Shown piece after piece: positions 35,705 to 44,173 of a stretch of DNA of 64,000 nucleotides. The first letter of the stretch is position 1, and each line of letters opens with the position of its first letter. The notes under the pieces were generated by a model that made no database searches, had not been told where the DNA came from, and saw only the letters and a list, made by a program, of their open reading frames with translations. The translations under genes were made by a program, and so were the position numbers. The stretch is from a bacterium (GTDB taxonomy: Bacteria > Cyanobacteriota > Sericytochromatia > S15B-MN24 > UBA4093), in contig JAGIBK010000001.1 of assembly GCA_017744355.1 (NCBI GenBank), forward strand, positions 310,001-374,000. Direction: 5' to 3'.

Positions 35705-36679
35705 GTGTCGATGATGCAGGCTTCTGCCAAGCGCAAGCTCAAAACTTTCGCCCGCCTCGGCGTCCTGAGCGCGAGTGTTGCGGCCGTACTCTCCGGATGC
35801 GCCCTCTTCAAGGCCGCACAGCGGCCCCCCGAGAGCGTGACCGTCGCGAAGACCCCCGAGCGAGTCGCGCGTGGGGAATACCTGGCCACCACCGTCATGT
35901 CGTGCGTCGGCTGTCACAGCCCGCTCAGCGAGTCCCACGGGCTGGTTCCGGGCAAGGAATGGTCCGGCGGCCGCTTGTTCGGCAAGGCGGACGGTTTGCC
36001 GGGCAACATCTACTCGACCAACCTGAGCTCGGATCCCGAGACGGGCCTCGGCTCGTGGACCGACGGCGAGATCCTGCGCGCCATGCGCGAGGGCGTGAGC
36101 AAGGACGGGACGGCGCTCTTCCCCTTGATGCCCTACCCGGGCTACCACCAGATGAGCGATGAGGACGCCCATTCCATCGTCGCTTACCTGCGCACCCTGC
36201 CTGCGCTCAAGGCCTCGCACCCCAAGCGCGAGCTGGATTTCCCCTTGAGCCTCATCGTCAACACCATCCCCAAGCCCCTCGAGAAGCCGGTGGCGCCGCC
36301 TGCCGCCGATCCGGTCAGCCGCGGCAAGTACCTGGCTACCATGGCCAGCTGCACCGATTGTCACACCCCCATGGAGAAGGGCCAGCCCGTCATGGAGAAG
36401 TACTTCTCGGGCGGCAACAAGTTCACCGAGCACGGCCACACCGTGGTGGTCTCGAACATCACCCAGGACAAGACCACGGGCATCGGCGCCTGGACCGACG
36501 CGCAGATCGAGCGCGCCATCCGCTTCGGCCAGCGGCCGGACGGCCGTATGCTGAGCCCCATCATGCCCTGGATGGCCTACAACCGCATGAGCAACGACGA
36601 CATGAAGGCCCTCATCCAGTACCTGCGCACGGTCCCGGCCGTCTCCAGCGAGAAGCCCAAGACGACCGCGCACTCCTAG
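35705..36679 (+). CDS. Dihaem cytochrome c lipoprotein
   Basis: A 324-residue exported electron carrier with two class-I cytochrome c domains. Haem sites are CVGCH and CTDCH, each with a distal Met region (LMPYPGYHQMSDED and MPWMAYNRMSNDD). It resembles the cytochrome subunits of membrane alcohol/aldehyde dehydrogenases. The lipobox LSGC (Cys32) tethers it to a membrane. The GTG start has GGAGGAG seven bases upstream; an ATG follows two codons later. No dehydrogenase partner is adjacent, so it may accept electrons from a distant enzyme. Confidence 0.9.
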   Translation: MSMMQASAKRKLKTFARLGVLSASVAAVLSGCALFKAAQRPPESVTVAKTPERVARGEYLATTVMSCVGCHSPLSESHGLVPGKEWSGGRLFGKADGLPGNIYSTNLSSDPETGLGSWTDGEILRAMREGVSKDGTALFPLMPYPGYHQMSDEDAHSIVAYLRTLPALKASHPKRELDFPLSLIVNTIPKPLEKPVAPPAADPVSRGKYLATMASCTDCHTPMEKGQPVMEKYFSGGNKFTEHGHTVVVSNITQDKTTGIGAWTDAQIERAIRFGQRPDGRMLSPIMPWMAYNRMSNDDMKALIQYLRTVPAVSSEKPKTTAHS

Positions 36680-36817
36680 CGCTGACGAGTGGCACCGGGC
36701 GCTGCGTCTCGAGCAGCGCCCGGTTTGCTTTGAAAGCGCCGCCTCGCGGGACAAGTTGCCGCTCGCTGGCATGGGGCGTATCATGCCGCCAGATGCGCCC
36801 GATGGAGGAGTGTCCCC

Positions 36818-37510
36818 ATGGAAACCAAGCCCGCTCGCATCCTCCTGGTCGAGGATGAGCCGAACATCGCGGAGTTCATCGCCACGATCCTTCGCGCCGA
36901 GCACTTCGAGGTCAGCGTGGAGCGCGACGGGATGCGCGGTATGATCGCGGCCTACCAGACCAGTCCCGACCTGGTCATCCTCGATCGGATGCTGCCGAAC
37001 CTGGACGGCCTCGAGCTCTGCCGGCGCCTGCGCAAGACCTCGGACGTCCCGATTCTGATGCTGACGGCCCTGGACAAGCCCTCGGATCGGGTGGAGGGCC
37101 TCAACAGCGGGGCCTCGGATTACCTGCCGAAGCCCTTCGACCTGGACGAGCTGATCGCCCGGGTCAACGTGCAGCTTCGCGCGCGCAACGGCCGACCTAG
37201 AACCTTCCACGCGCTCGGGGATCTGACCCTCGACGAGAGCACCCGCGAGGTCTTTCGCGCTGAGCAGCGCATCAACCTCACCGCCAAGGAGTTCGACCTG
37301 CTCACCCTCTTCTTGCGCCACCCGCGCCAGTTGCTCACCCGCCAGCAACTGCTGGACGGGGTCTGGGGACAGGACTTCTACGGGGAGGACAACGTCCTCG
37401 AGGTGTACGTCCACTACCTGCGCACCAAGATCGAACGCAAGGGCTGGTCGAAGATGATTCACACCGTGCGGGGGGTCGGTTACCTGATCAAGCCGGGCGA
37501 AGCCCCTTGA
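36818..37510 (+). CDS. OmpR/PhoB-family response regulator
   Basis: A 230-residue regulator. The receiver has acidic residues VEDEP, phospho-acceptor Asp56 (VILDRMLPNLDG), Thr in MLTAL and Lys in LPKPF. The winged-helix output domain covers about 130-225 (LTAKEFDLLTLFLRHPRQLLTRQQLL, NVLEVYVHYLRTKI, IHTVRGVGYLI). GGAG precedes the ATG. The kinase TTG start overlaps its TGA stop. Three 11-bp direct repeats 1.4 kb downstream (38895-38927) are the kind of site such dimers bind. Confidence 0.94.
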   Translation: METKPARILLVEDEPNIAEFIATILRAEHFEVSVERDGMRGMIAAYQTSPDLVILDRMLPNLDGLELCRRLRKTSDVPILMLTALDKPSDRVEGLNSGASDYLPKPFDLDELIARVNVQLRARNGRPRTFHALGDLTLDESTREVFRAEQRINLTAKEFDLLTLFLRHPRQLLTRQQLLDGVWGQDFYGEDNVLEVYVHYLRTKIERKGWSKMIHTVRGVGYLIKPGEAP

Positions 37511-38943
37511 CCATCCGCCTGCGCCTGACCCTGCTCTTCGCGCTCTTGCTCTCGATCATCGGCCTGGTGCGGATCGGCGCGGTCGTGGGGGGCGTCTCGG
37601 AAACGCTCTACCGCTTGGCGCGCACGGACGCCGAAGTCCGCTTGCAGCAGGTCCAGAACTACCTGAGCGACCTGCATGTGGAGCGCACCCAGAAAGGGGC
37701 CATGCGGCTCGACTTGCGTTCGAGCGAGGCCTTGATCCGGGCCTTCTCGGACGACGGCCTCTACGTGCAGATCGCAGGCCCGGACGGGCGCCCTCTGAAC
37801 AAGAGCCCGAACCTCGGCAACCAGCAGTTTCCCCTGCCGCCCGTCGCGGGCTTCCGTGAGATCGACCTGCCCCTGCCCCACCTCTTCTACTCGCCGCGCA
37901 TCCTGCTGGTCACCCGCCCCTTGCTGCTCGCAGGGAAGCAGGTGGGCTGGATCCAGGTGGGTTATCCGCTCGAAGAGATCAAGCGGACCCTGCACGAGTT
38001 CAGGACCTATGAGCTCGCCGGATGGGCCTTCGCTCTCCTGCTCGCGCTGGGGGTCGGGTATCTCTTCGCCGGGCGCGTCCTGGCGCCGGTTTCGGCCATC
38101 ACCGACGAGGTGAACAGCTGGATGCCGACCGATATTCACCGGCGTTTGCCCGTGGGCGGCGCCCGGCGTGACGAGCTCGGCAAGCTGACCCAGACCTTCA
38201 ATCGCCTCTTCGACAGGCTCCAGGCCTCCTTCGAGATGGAGCGGCGCTTCGTCGCCGACGCCTCGCACGAGCTCAAGAGCCCGCTGACCGCCATCCGGGG
38301 CCATTTGCAGCTGATCCAGCGCCTGGGGGCGGCCCGTCCAGAGGAGTGCGAACGCTGGGCCGGGACGGCGATCGCGGAGGTGGACCGCCTCTCGCGCCTG
38401 GTCAACGATCTGCTGGTGCTCGCTCGCACGGACGAGGGCCTGCACGCCGCCGATTTCGCCCCACTGGATCTCGGGCAGCTGCTCAAGGGGATCGCCGACC
38501 ATTACGAGCCCCTCTTTCCGAGGCTCGCCGTGCGAGCGCCCATCCCGGAGCTGTGGGTCGTGGGCAGTGACGATCGCCTGAGGCAGGTGCTCGTCAACCT
38601 CATCGATAACGCCCTCAGGGCCACTCAGCAGGGCGGGGAGGTCCGCCTGTCGCTCGAAAGCGAAGCGGACGAGGCGATCCTGCGCGTTGCCGACGCGGGG
38701 GTGGGCATCGCCCCTGAGGCGATCGCAAAGCTCTTCGATCGCTTCTACCGGGTCGACGACGCGCGCAGCCGCGACTCGGGCGGCAGCGGGCTGGGCCTCG
38801 CCATCACTTCGGCCATCGTGACCACCCACGGCGGGACGATCCAGGTCGCGAGCGAAGTGGGCAGGGGCACGACCTTCACGGTCCGGCTGCCGCTCTCTAA
38901 GCATTCTCTAAGCAAACTCTCAGCTTCCGAGCGCGTATCGTAA
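37507..38943 (+). CDS. Membrane sensor histidine kinase
   Basis: A 478-residue kinase with a TTG start embedded in the TTGA overlap with the regulator gene. Two membrane helices (about 5-30 and 170-195) flank an extracytoplasmic sensor domain of about 140 residues. HAMP follows (about 195-245), then HisKA with His254 (DASHELKSPLTA) and HATPase (NLIDNALRATQQGG, DAGVGI, GSGLGLAI). The end of the gene overlaps the three 11-bp repeats upstream of the Asr-like gene. Confidence 0.93.
   Translation: MTIRLRLTLLFALLLSIIGLVRIGAVVGGVSETLYRLARTDAEVRLQQVQNYLSDLHVERTQKGAMRLDLRSSEALIRAFSDDGLYVQIAGPDGRPLNKSPNLGNQQFPLPPVAGFREIDLPLPHLFYSPRILLVTRPLLLAGKQVGWIQVGYPLEEIKRTLHEFRTYELAGWAFALLLALGVGYLFAGRVLAPVSAITDEVNSWMPTDIHRRLPVGGARRDELGKLTQTFNRLFDRLQASFEMERRFVADASHELKSPLTAIRGHLQLIQRLGAARPEECERWAGTAIAEVDRLSRLVNDLLVLARTDEGLHAADFAPLDLGQLLKGIADHYEPLFPRLAVRAPIPELWVVGSDDRLRQVLVNLIDNALRATQQGGEVRLSLESEADEAILRVADAGVGIAPEAIAKLFDRFYRVDDARSRDSGGSGLGLAITSAIVTTHGGTIQVASEVGRGTTFTVRLPLSKHSLSKLSASERVS
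38895..38927 (+). promoter_or_regulatory. Three tandem 11-bp operator repeats
   Basis: CTCTAAGCATT, CTCTAAGCAAA and CTCTCAGCTTC follow one another without gaps. A partial fourth unit, CTCTTAGCATG, lies at 38949-38959. The 11-bp period is that of PhoB/OmpR-class sites. They overlap the 3' end of the kinase gene and lie about 95 bases before the Asr-like gene; possible -10 elements are TATCGT (38937-38942) or TAGCAT (38953-38958). Confidence 0.7.
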
Positions 38944-39019
38944 GCCTCCTCTTAGCATGCCGTGGCACGATGGGCCTTGTAGGACAGACGCCCTGTCCCC
39001 TCATCGGAAGGAGTGCCAC

Positions 39020-39235
39020 GTGAACCGTCGTTTTGCTGCACTGATCGTCCCTGCGCTCATGGCATCGGTCTTCGTCTCGGCCCCTGCAATCGCCAAGCCG
39101 GTCCCCGTGGCCAAGGTGAGCGCCGTGAGCGCCAAGCATGAGGCCCACAAGGCCACCAAGTCGGTCAAGAAGAAGGCCCACAAGGCAAAGGTACACGGCA
39201 AGAAGCACCGGAAAGTCGCCCGCGCCGCCAAGTAG
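39020..39235 (+). CDS. Asr-like small basic secreted protein
   Basis: A 71-residue exported protein with a GTG start (AAGGAG seven bases upstream). After a signal peptide ending near APAIAKP, the mature part is almost only Lys, His, Ala and Val (for example KKKAHKAKVHGKKHRK). Composition and size resemble the acid-shock protein Asr of enterobacteria, whose gene is also under an OmpR-class system. Here the OmpR-type pair and its putative operator lie just upstream. Sequence similarity is compositional, so homology is uncertain. Confidence 0.7.
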   Translation: MNRRFAALIVPALMASVFVSAPAIAKPVPVAKVSAVSAKHEAHKATKSVKKKAHKAKVHGKKHRKVARAAK

Positions 39236-39247
39236 GAGCCGGACCGG

Positions 39248-39277
39248 CAGGCGGATGCCCGAGCGGGCATCCGCCTG
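39248..39277 (+). terminator. Hairpin after the Asr-like gene
   Basis: A perfect 13-bp stem (arms 39248-39260 and 39265-39277, loop GAGC) lies 12 bases after the stop codon. No T-run follows. Confidence 0.7.
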
Positions 39278-39302
39278 ATCGATTGGATGCTGGAGCCTCG
39301 TG

Positions 39303-39596
39303 ATGAAGCGTTGGCAATCGACATATGCCGTGCTGGCGACGCTGGGCATGACGACCCTCCTGACGCCCACCGCCCCTTCCTGGGGAGCACACCCCTCTCG
39401 CTCGGCCGAGACACGGCCGACCATCAGCCTGAACGCGGCGACCAGCCGAGAGCTCAGGCAACTGCCGGGAATCGGCGAGCTCATGGCGCAGCGCATCATC
39501 GCGGCGCGACCGTACCGCTCGCTCGACGACCTGCGCCGCGTCAGCGGCATGACCCCCAAGCGATACACGAAATTGAAGGACAAGATCAGGCTATGA
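39303..39596 (+). CDS. ComEA-like helix-hairpin-helix protein
   Basis: A 97-residue exported protein. An N-terminal signal or anchor helix is followed by tandem HhH motifs: ISLNAATSRELRQLPGIGEL and ARPYRSLDDLRRVSGMTPKR, the ComEA DNA-receptor signature. It could bind DNA in the periplasm for uptake, but no other competence gene is near. The stop overlaps the ATG of the SLH porin gene. Confidence 0.85.
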   Translation: MKRWQSTYAVLATLGMTTLLTPTAPSWGAHPSRSAETRPTISLNAATSRELRQLPGIGELMAQRIIAARPYRSLDDLRRVSGMTPKRYTKLKDKIRL

Positions 39597-40879
39597 CCCC
39601 CTTTGCTCGAACCCGCCTCCTCCTCGCCTCGACGGGGGTTGCCGCTGCCGTGGCGCTCTCGTCCTCGCCCGCTTTCGCCGGCCCCGCTTCGGACACCTTC
39701 AAGGACGTGCCGATGGGGCACTGGGCCGAGCAGGGCGTGCTCGAGGTCGCGCTCAAGCGTGACCTGATGAAGGGGGATGCCGACGGCTTCTTCCGTGGCA
39801 ACGCGCCCTTCACCCGCTACCAGTTCGCCGAGAGCCTCAAGGTCCTCATCCGCGAACTCGAAGCCCTCTCCAAGACCTCATGGCGCGCGCCCCGCGCGGG
39901 GGCTGCGCCCTTCGTCTTCAAGGACGTGCCGGCAGGCGAGGCGCGGACGAACCTGCTCACCCTCGCCAATGACTACGGCCTCTTCGCCAACATCCCCGAC
40001 GTGACCTCCTACGCCTTCTACGGCTCCCGGAGCGTCACCCGCTACGAGATGGCGGTCGTGATCCACAACCTCATGCGCCGCGCGGAGGCCCTGGACCTGG
40101 TGCGGCCCGCCGGCAAGGGCGAGGCGCGCTTCAGCGACATGGATTCGCTCTCGTGGGCCTACGAGGAGGTCCTGGGGGTGTCCTCGCGCTACAAGGTGAT
40201 GGTCGGCTTCCCGGACGGCTCGTTCCGCGGGCCGGAAGAGCTGACCCGCTACCAGTACGCCCAGGCGATCGGCCAGACCTTCCCCATGATCCGCGCCCTC
40301 GTCACCCGGACCGCGAGCGACAAGCAGGCGGCCGCCCAGGAACGCGATCCGCGCCTGCAGGCCTTGAACCCTTTGCGTCTCGACCTCGCGGCGAGCGTCT
40401 TCAACCCGGGGCAGGCGAATGGGGGCACCGACCTCTCGCTGCGCGGCCGCTTCATCGCCTACCCGAGCGGCTGGTTCCTGCTCTCCGAGACCCGCGTCGG
40501 GCTGCTTCCCGGCCTGAGCCTCTCCGAGGAGATCGGCGGCATGTGGGCCTTGCCCACCTGGGGCCCCTTCCAGCTCCAGCCCTACCTCGGCGCGCAGGCC
40601 ATGCTCGGCGGCAACGGCGCCGCCCTGGGCCCCAGCCTGGGGGCGATCGCCCGTTGGAGCCTGCCCAACGACTGGGGCCTTCACGCCAAGGCCGGCGTTT
40701 CAAGCATGCTGCTCGGTCAGGCGCCCGGGCAAGCGCTTTTGCACTACGAGCTCGGTGCCGATGCGCCCTTGGTCGGTACGCTGCGGGGCACCGCGGGGGT
40801 TGCGAGCTGGGAGGCGCCCGCTACGGCGGGCAAGGACCAGCACCTCGCCGTGACGGCCGGGGTCGAGCTGCGCTTCTAG
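39593..40879 (+). CDS. SLH-domain outer-membrane porin-like protein
   Basis: A 428-residue exported protein (signal peptide ending SPAFAGP). Up to three SLH-like segments (about 26-85, 100-160, 180-240) show F-x-D-V-P-x-x-H-W-A, G-Y/F-P-D-G-x-F-R-G and T-R-Y-Q/E patterns; they bind peptidoglycan-linked polymer. The C-terminal half has alternating strands ending in TAGVELRF, an outer-membrane barrel signature. SLH-porins tether the outer membrane to the wall in Cyanobacteria, Thermus and Negativicutes. The ATG overlaps the ComEA-like stop. Confidence 0.85.
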   Translation: MTPFARTRLLLASTGVAAAVALSSSPAFAGPASDTFKDVPMGHWAEQGVLEVALKRDLMKGDADGFFRGNAPFTRYQFAESLKVLIRELEALSKTSWRAPRAGAAPFVFKDVPAGEARTNLLTLANDYGLFANIPDVTSYAFYGSRSVTRYEMAVVIHNLMRRAEALDLVRPAGKGEARFSDMDSLSWAYEEVLGVSSRYKVMVGFPDGSFRGPEELTRYQYAQAIGQTFPMIRALVTRTASDKQAAAQERDPRLQALNPLRLDLAASVFNPGQANGGTDLSLRGRFIAYPSGWFLLSETRVGLLPGLSLSEEIGGMWALPTWGPFQLQPYLGAQAMLGGNGAALGPSLGAIARWSLPNDWGLHAKAGVSSMLLGQAPGQALLHYELGADAPLVGTLRGTAGVASWEAPATAGKDQHLAVTAGVELRF

Positions 40880-40907
40880 TTGCGATCGCCCCAAGGCGAG
40901 GTGGGCC

Positions 40908-41213
40908 ATGGAAAACGGACAACAGGACAACCGCTGGATGGTCTATCAGTTGCGCTGTTCGGACGGCACCTACTTTGCCGGGGTGACGCGCGACATCGCC
41001 AAGTCGCTGGCGCGCCACCAGCGGGGGCAGGTGCGCAAGACCCAAGGGGCCCTGCCCGTCGCCCTCGTCTATTGCCACGAGACGAGCATGGACGGCGCGC
41101 CGCACCTGGTCCGGCGCTTGCAGTTCAAGCCCTTCAACGCGATCGATGGCCTGCCGCCGAACGTCGTGCGGCAGGTGCTCGCGCGCCTTGCCCGCGACAC
41201 GCTCTCCCCATGA
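40908..41213 (+). CDS. GIY-YIG-fold protein lacking catalytic residues
   Basis: A 101-residue protein with the frame of the UvrC-like GIY-YIG family: WMVYQLRCSDGTYFAGVTRD then LARHQRG and ALPVALVY. The catalytic Tyr of the second motif appears as Phe (YFAG), the following Arg position is Lys/Ser (IAKSL), and the usual late Glu is not seen. It is therefore probably an inactive nucleic-acid-binding relative. GAGGTG lies upstream of the ATG. Confidence 0.7.
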   Translation: MENGQQDNRWMVYQLRCSDGTYFAGVTRDIAKSLARHQRGQVRKTQGALPVALVYCHETSMDGAPHLVRRLQFKPFNAIDGLPPNVVRQVLARLARDTLSP

Positions 41214-41260
41214 TCCGCCTGGCTCCCTCGCCGGAAGCCTTCTTTGCCTGTACCGCTACC

Positions 41261-41286
41261 GCCCAGCCCGCCTTCGCGGGCTGGGC
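41261..41286 (+). terminator. GC-rich hairpin after the GIY-YIG gene
   Basis: A perfect 11-bp stem with loop CTTC lies 47 bases after the stop codon, with no T-run. Confidence 0.55.
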
Positions 41287-41334
41287 GTGGCGTTTCGTGA
41301 GGCCTTACGCCTTGTGGGCACGGACTGGCGCGCG

Positions 41335-41363
41335 TTGACTCAAGCCCGGCTGAGGACTATGAC
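41335..41363 (+). promoter_or_regulatory. Sigma-70-type promoter of the stress-protein genes
   Basis: TTGACT (41335-41340) and TATGAC (41358-41363) are separated by 17 bases, one of the best consensus promoters in the window; about 70 bases of leader precede the KGG gene. Confidence 0.7.
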
Positions 41364-41440
41364 AGGGGTGTTTTTGTAGGGAATCGACAACGCGCCTGGA
41401 ATTCGCAAAGAGGCCGGTCGAACCGGCAAAGGAGGGCGTC

Positions 41441-41842
41441 ATGGCTGAGCGCAAAGGTCGGACGGAAAAATCGAGAAAAGAAGGCATGACGGTCCAAGAG
41501 GCCGGAAGATTGGGCGGCGAGACCGTCAGGGATGAGCGCGGTCCCGAGTTCTACTCGGAGATCGGCCACAAGGGCGGCGAGGCGGTCAAGGAGAAGTACG
41601 GCCCCGAGCACTTCGCCGAGATCGGCCGCAAGGGCGGCGAGACCGTCAAGCAGGAGCGCGGCTCCGAGTTCTATTCGGAGATCGGCCACAAGGGCGGCGA
41701 GGCACGGCACGGCCAAGGCGGCGGCGAAAGTCTCGCCGAGCGCGGTCGCAAGGGTGGCGAGACCGTCAAGAAAGAACGCGGCGCGGAATTCTTCTCCGAG
41801 ATCGGGAAGAAGGGCGCCGAGGCCAGGAAGCGCCAGAAGTAG
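41441..41842 (+). CDS. KGG-repeat stress protein
   Basis: A 133-residue hydrophilic protein with about six repeats of the con-10/YciG KGG motif: G-x-K-G-G-E-x-V/A followed by E-x-x-G-x-E-F/H-Y/F-S/A-E-I-G. Such proteins resemble plant Em/LEA proteins and accumulate in general stress or stationary phase. AAAGGAGG precedes the ATG. A strong consensus promoter lies upstream and a hairpin downstream. Confidence 0.88.
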   Translation: MAERKGRTEKSRKEGMTVQEAGRLGGETVRDERGPEFYSEIGHKGGEAVKEKYGPEHFAEIGRKGGETVKQERGSEFYSEIGHKGGEARHGQGGGESLAERGRKGGETVKKERGAEFFSEIGKKGAEARKRQK

Positions 41843-41880
41843 CGCGCTGGTGGTGCGCCGTTCCTAATCGCTGGACGACC

Positions 41881-41914
41881 TCAGGCGTCGGGTGCCACCG
41901 CACCCGACGCCTGA
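41881..41914 (+). terminator. Hairpin between KGG and DUF2795 genes
   Basis: A perfect 15-bp stem (arms 41881-41895 and 41900-41914, 4-base loop) lies 38 bases after the KGG stop. Confidence 0.75.
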
Positions 41915-41935
41915 TGGCGAAGAGAGGAGGAGATC

Positions 41936-42289
41936 ATGGCGGAGCGTGAGACGGGCAAGGAGCGGGAGGTCACCTTCCATAAGGGGACGCCGGAAGAGAA
42001 GACAGTTACCTTCCATGAGACGCCGCATCACAAGAACGTCGGAGCTCACCGGCCGGGTCATCGCCCCTACGGGGTGACCGCGGTGACGGAGAAGCTCAAG
42101 GGGCTGGATTTTCCGGCCTCGAAGCGCGAGATTCTCTCACGCTTCCCCGACGAGGAGGTGCAGTGGTCCAAGGATCGCCGGGTCAACCTGCGGGTCGCCT
42201 TCGACCGGATGCCCGAGCGCATCGAGAGCCCGGTGGAGGTGGTCAAGGCCGTTTCGGAGCACCTGGACGAAATCAAGTCCCAGGACTAG
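41936..42289 (+). CDS. DUF2795-domain protein
   Basis: A 117-residue protein. The N-terminal 45 residues are charged, with repeats of TFHKGTPEEK/TFHETPHHK. Residues about 50-115 match DUF2795: VTEKLKGLDFPASKREILSRF and ESPVEVVKAVSEHL. This domain is found in small proteins of stress or sporulation context. GAGGAGGAG precedes the ATG. It sits next to the KGG protein, which fits a stress role. Confidence 0.8.
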   Translation: MAERETGKEREVTFHKGTPEEKTVTFHETPHHKNVGAHRPGHRPYGVTAVTEKLKGLDFPASKREILSRFPDEEVQWSKDRRVNLRVAFDRMPERIESPVEVVKAVSEHLDEIKSQD

Positions 42290-42372
42290 GGCGTGGCGAA
42301 AGGGCGCCTTGGGCACAACTTCCTGCAAGTTCGCGAATAGATTGAGCGAATGGGCCATCGCCAGGCGGGGGG

Positions 42373-42393
42373 CGCCTCTCTAGTTTAGAGGCG
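42373..42393 (+). terminator. Short hairpin in the DUF2795-poxB gap
   Basis: CGCCTCT and AGAGGCG pair in a 7-bp stem with a 7-base loop, 84 bases after the DUF2795 stop and 46 before the next start. It is either a weak terminator or a leader hairpin of the next gene. Confidence 0.4.
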
Positions 42394-42439
42394 TGACTCC
42401 GACGCCACCCGGCGTCCAGGCCTTCTCGGGGAGGTATGC

Positions 42440-44173
42440 ATGCCCATTTCTCGCTCGCCGCTCGATCAGGTTCGAAGCGGTCTACAGAAGACGACCGGCG
42501 AGGCGATCATCGAGACGCTGGTCGACTGGGGCGTCGAGTACGTGTTCGGGATCCCGGGGGACAATGTCGACGGCCTGGTCAACGGCCTCATCAAGCACCG
42601 GGACCGGATCAAGTTCGTCTTGGTCCGGCACGAGGAGAACGGGGCCTTCATGGCCACCGCCTACGCGAAGCTGACGGGGAAGCTCGCCGCCTGCCTGACG
42701 ACGGCGGGCCCCGGCGCCGCCCACCTCACCAACGGCCTCTTCGAGGCCCACCGCGACAAGATCCCCCTCCTGGCGCTGACGGGCAACACCGACTCCTTCA
42801 ACCTTGGCACCGACCAGAACCAGGAGTTCAACCCCTTTCTGACCTTCGGGGACTGCACCGTCTGGAACGGGGTGCTCGGCGGCAGCCTCAACGCCCGGAT
42901 CATCACCGCGAGTGCCATCCGTGCCGCCTACGCCCGCAGCGGCCCGGCGCACCTCAGCGTCCCGGTCGATCTGGGGCTCGAGGTTCTGCCCAAGAACGCT
43001 CCCCGTGCGGACCACCTCTTCGCCCGCCCCACCCACGCGCCGGATCCCGCGGCGATCGCGAAGGTGGTCGAGATCCTGGACAGGGCCAAGCGCCCCGTGA
43101 TCTTCATCGGGCGCGGCTGTCAGGGCCTGGAGACGTCGCTGGTTCAACTGGCCGACAAGCTCGGCGCGCCGATCATCAAGGCGCTGTGGGGCAAGGAGGT
43201 CGTCTCGGACTTCGACCCCCACGTGCTCGGCGGTCTGGGCCTGATCGGGACCCGGCCCTCGGTCGAGGCCATCGCCGATGCGGACCTGCTCCTGATGCTC
43301 GGGACCTCGTTTCCCTACAACGACTTCCTGCCCCACGGCAGCCAGTGCGTGAGCATCCAGATCGACCAGGACCCGTACCAGATCGGCAAGCGCTACCCCG
43401 TGACCTTTGGCCTCACGGCCGACCTGCACGCGGCCGTGCCCATGATCCTCAAGGCCTGCCAGTACCACGAGTCTCGCGAGTGGCTCGCCCGCAACCAGCG
43501 CTCGCGCGCCGAGTGGAACGCCATGATGGATCGCCAGAGCAGGAGCGATCGCACCCCCATGCGCCCGCAGGTCATGGCCCGGGCCCTCCAGGACTGCGCG
43601 GAGGACGACGCCATCATCGCGACCGACTCGGGCGCCAACACGGTCTGGATGGCGCGGAACTTCTTCGTGAACGGGCGCCAGCGCTTCATCGGCTCGGGCC
43701 TGATGGGCACCATGCAGTGCGGCCTGCCGTATGCGATCGGGGCGAAGATCGCCTGTCCCGAGCGCCAGGTACTCGCCGGGGTGGGCGACGGGGACTTCGT
43801 GATGGGGATGGGCGAGTTCGCGACGGCGGTCCAGTACGACCTGCCCATCGTGGTGGTGGTCTTCAACAACTCCAAGCTGAGCCTCATCAAGTACGAGGAG
43901 GCCGTGGCGGGCATCCCCGAGTTCGGGATCCGCTTCCACAACCCGGACTTCGCCAAGTTCGCCGAGGCGTGCGGCGGGTTCGGCGTCCGGGTGGACGATC
44001 CGCGCGACGCCCACGACGCGGTGCGTGAGGCCATCGCCTCCGGCAAGCCCGCCATCGTGGATGCGATCGTCGAGCCGAACGAGATCCCCTTCCCGCCCAA
44101 GATCGAGCGAGGGCAGGCGACCGGCTACGGCATCGCCTTTTTGCGCGAGATCTTCGCGGGCATCAAGGAGTAG
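42440..44173 (+). CDS. Thiamine-diphosphate enzyme, PoxB-like (pyruvate:quinone oxidoreductase type)
   Basis: A 577-residue ThDP enzyme of the acetolactate synthase/pyruvate oxidase family. Catalytic Glu65 lies in VRHEENGAFMA. The FAD/middle domain starts near residue 200. The ThDP/Mg site is GVGDGDFVMGM followed by VVVFNNSKLSLIKYE. These features and the length fit PoxB-type enzymes, giving acetate, CO2 and reduced quinone from pyruvate. No acetolactate small subunit is adjacent. GGGGAGG precedes the ATG. It is convergent with the glucose dehydrogenase gene, overlapping by 11 bases. Confidence 0.88.
   Translation: MPISRSPLDQVRSGLQKTTGEAIIETLVDWGVEYVFGIPGDNVDGLVNGLIKHRDRIKFVLVRHEENGAFMATAYAKLTGKLAACLTTAGPGAAHLTNGLFEAHRDKIPLLALTGNTDSFNLGTDQNQEFNPFLTFGDCTVWNGVLGGSLNARIITASAIRAAYARSGPAHLSVPVDLGLEVLPKNAPRADHLFARPTHAPDPAAIAKVVEILDRAKRPVIFIGRGCQGLETSLVQLADKLGAPIIKALWGKEVVSDFDPHVLGGLGLIGTRPSVEAIADADLLLMLGTSFPYNDFLPHGSQCVSIQIDQDPYQIGKRYPVTFGLTADLHAAVPMILKACQYHESREWLARNQRSRAEWNAMMDRQSRSDRTPMRPQVMARALQDCAEDDAIIATDSGANTVWMARNFFVNGRQRFIGSGLMGTMQCGLPYAIGAKIACPERQVLAGVGDGDFVMGMGEFATAVQYDLPIVVVVFNNSKLSLIKYEEAVAGIPEFGIRFHNPDFAKFAEACGGFGVRVDDPRDAHDAVREAIASGKPAIVDAIVEPNEIPFPPKIERGQATGYGIAFLREIFAGIKE

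Noticed and set aside
41210..41338. Short frame overlapping the GIY-YIG stop
   Set aside because: Coupled ATGA start, but it runs through a strong hairpin and has no recognisable features.
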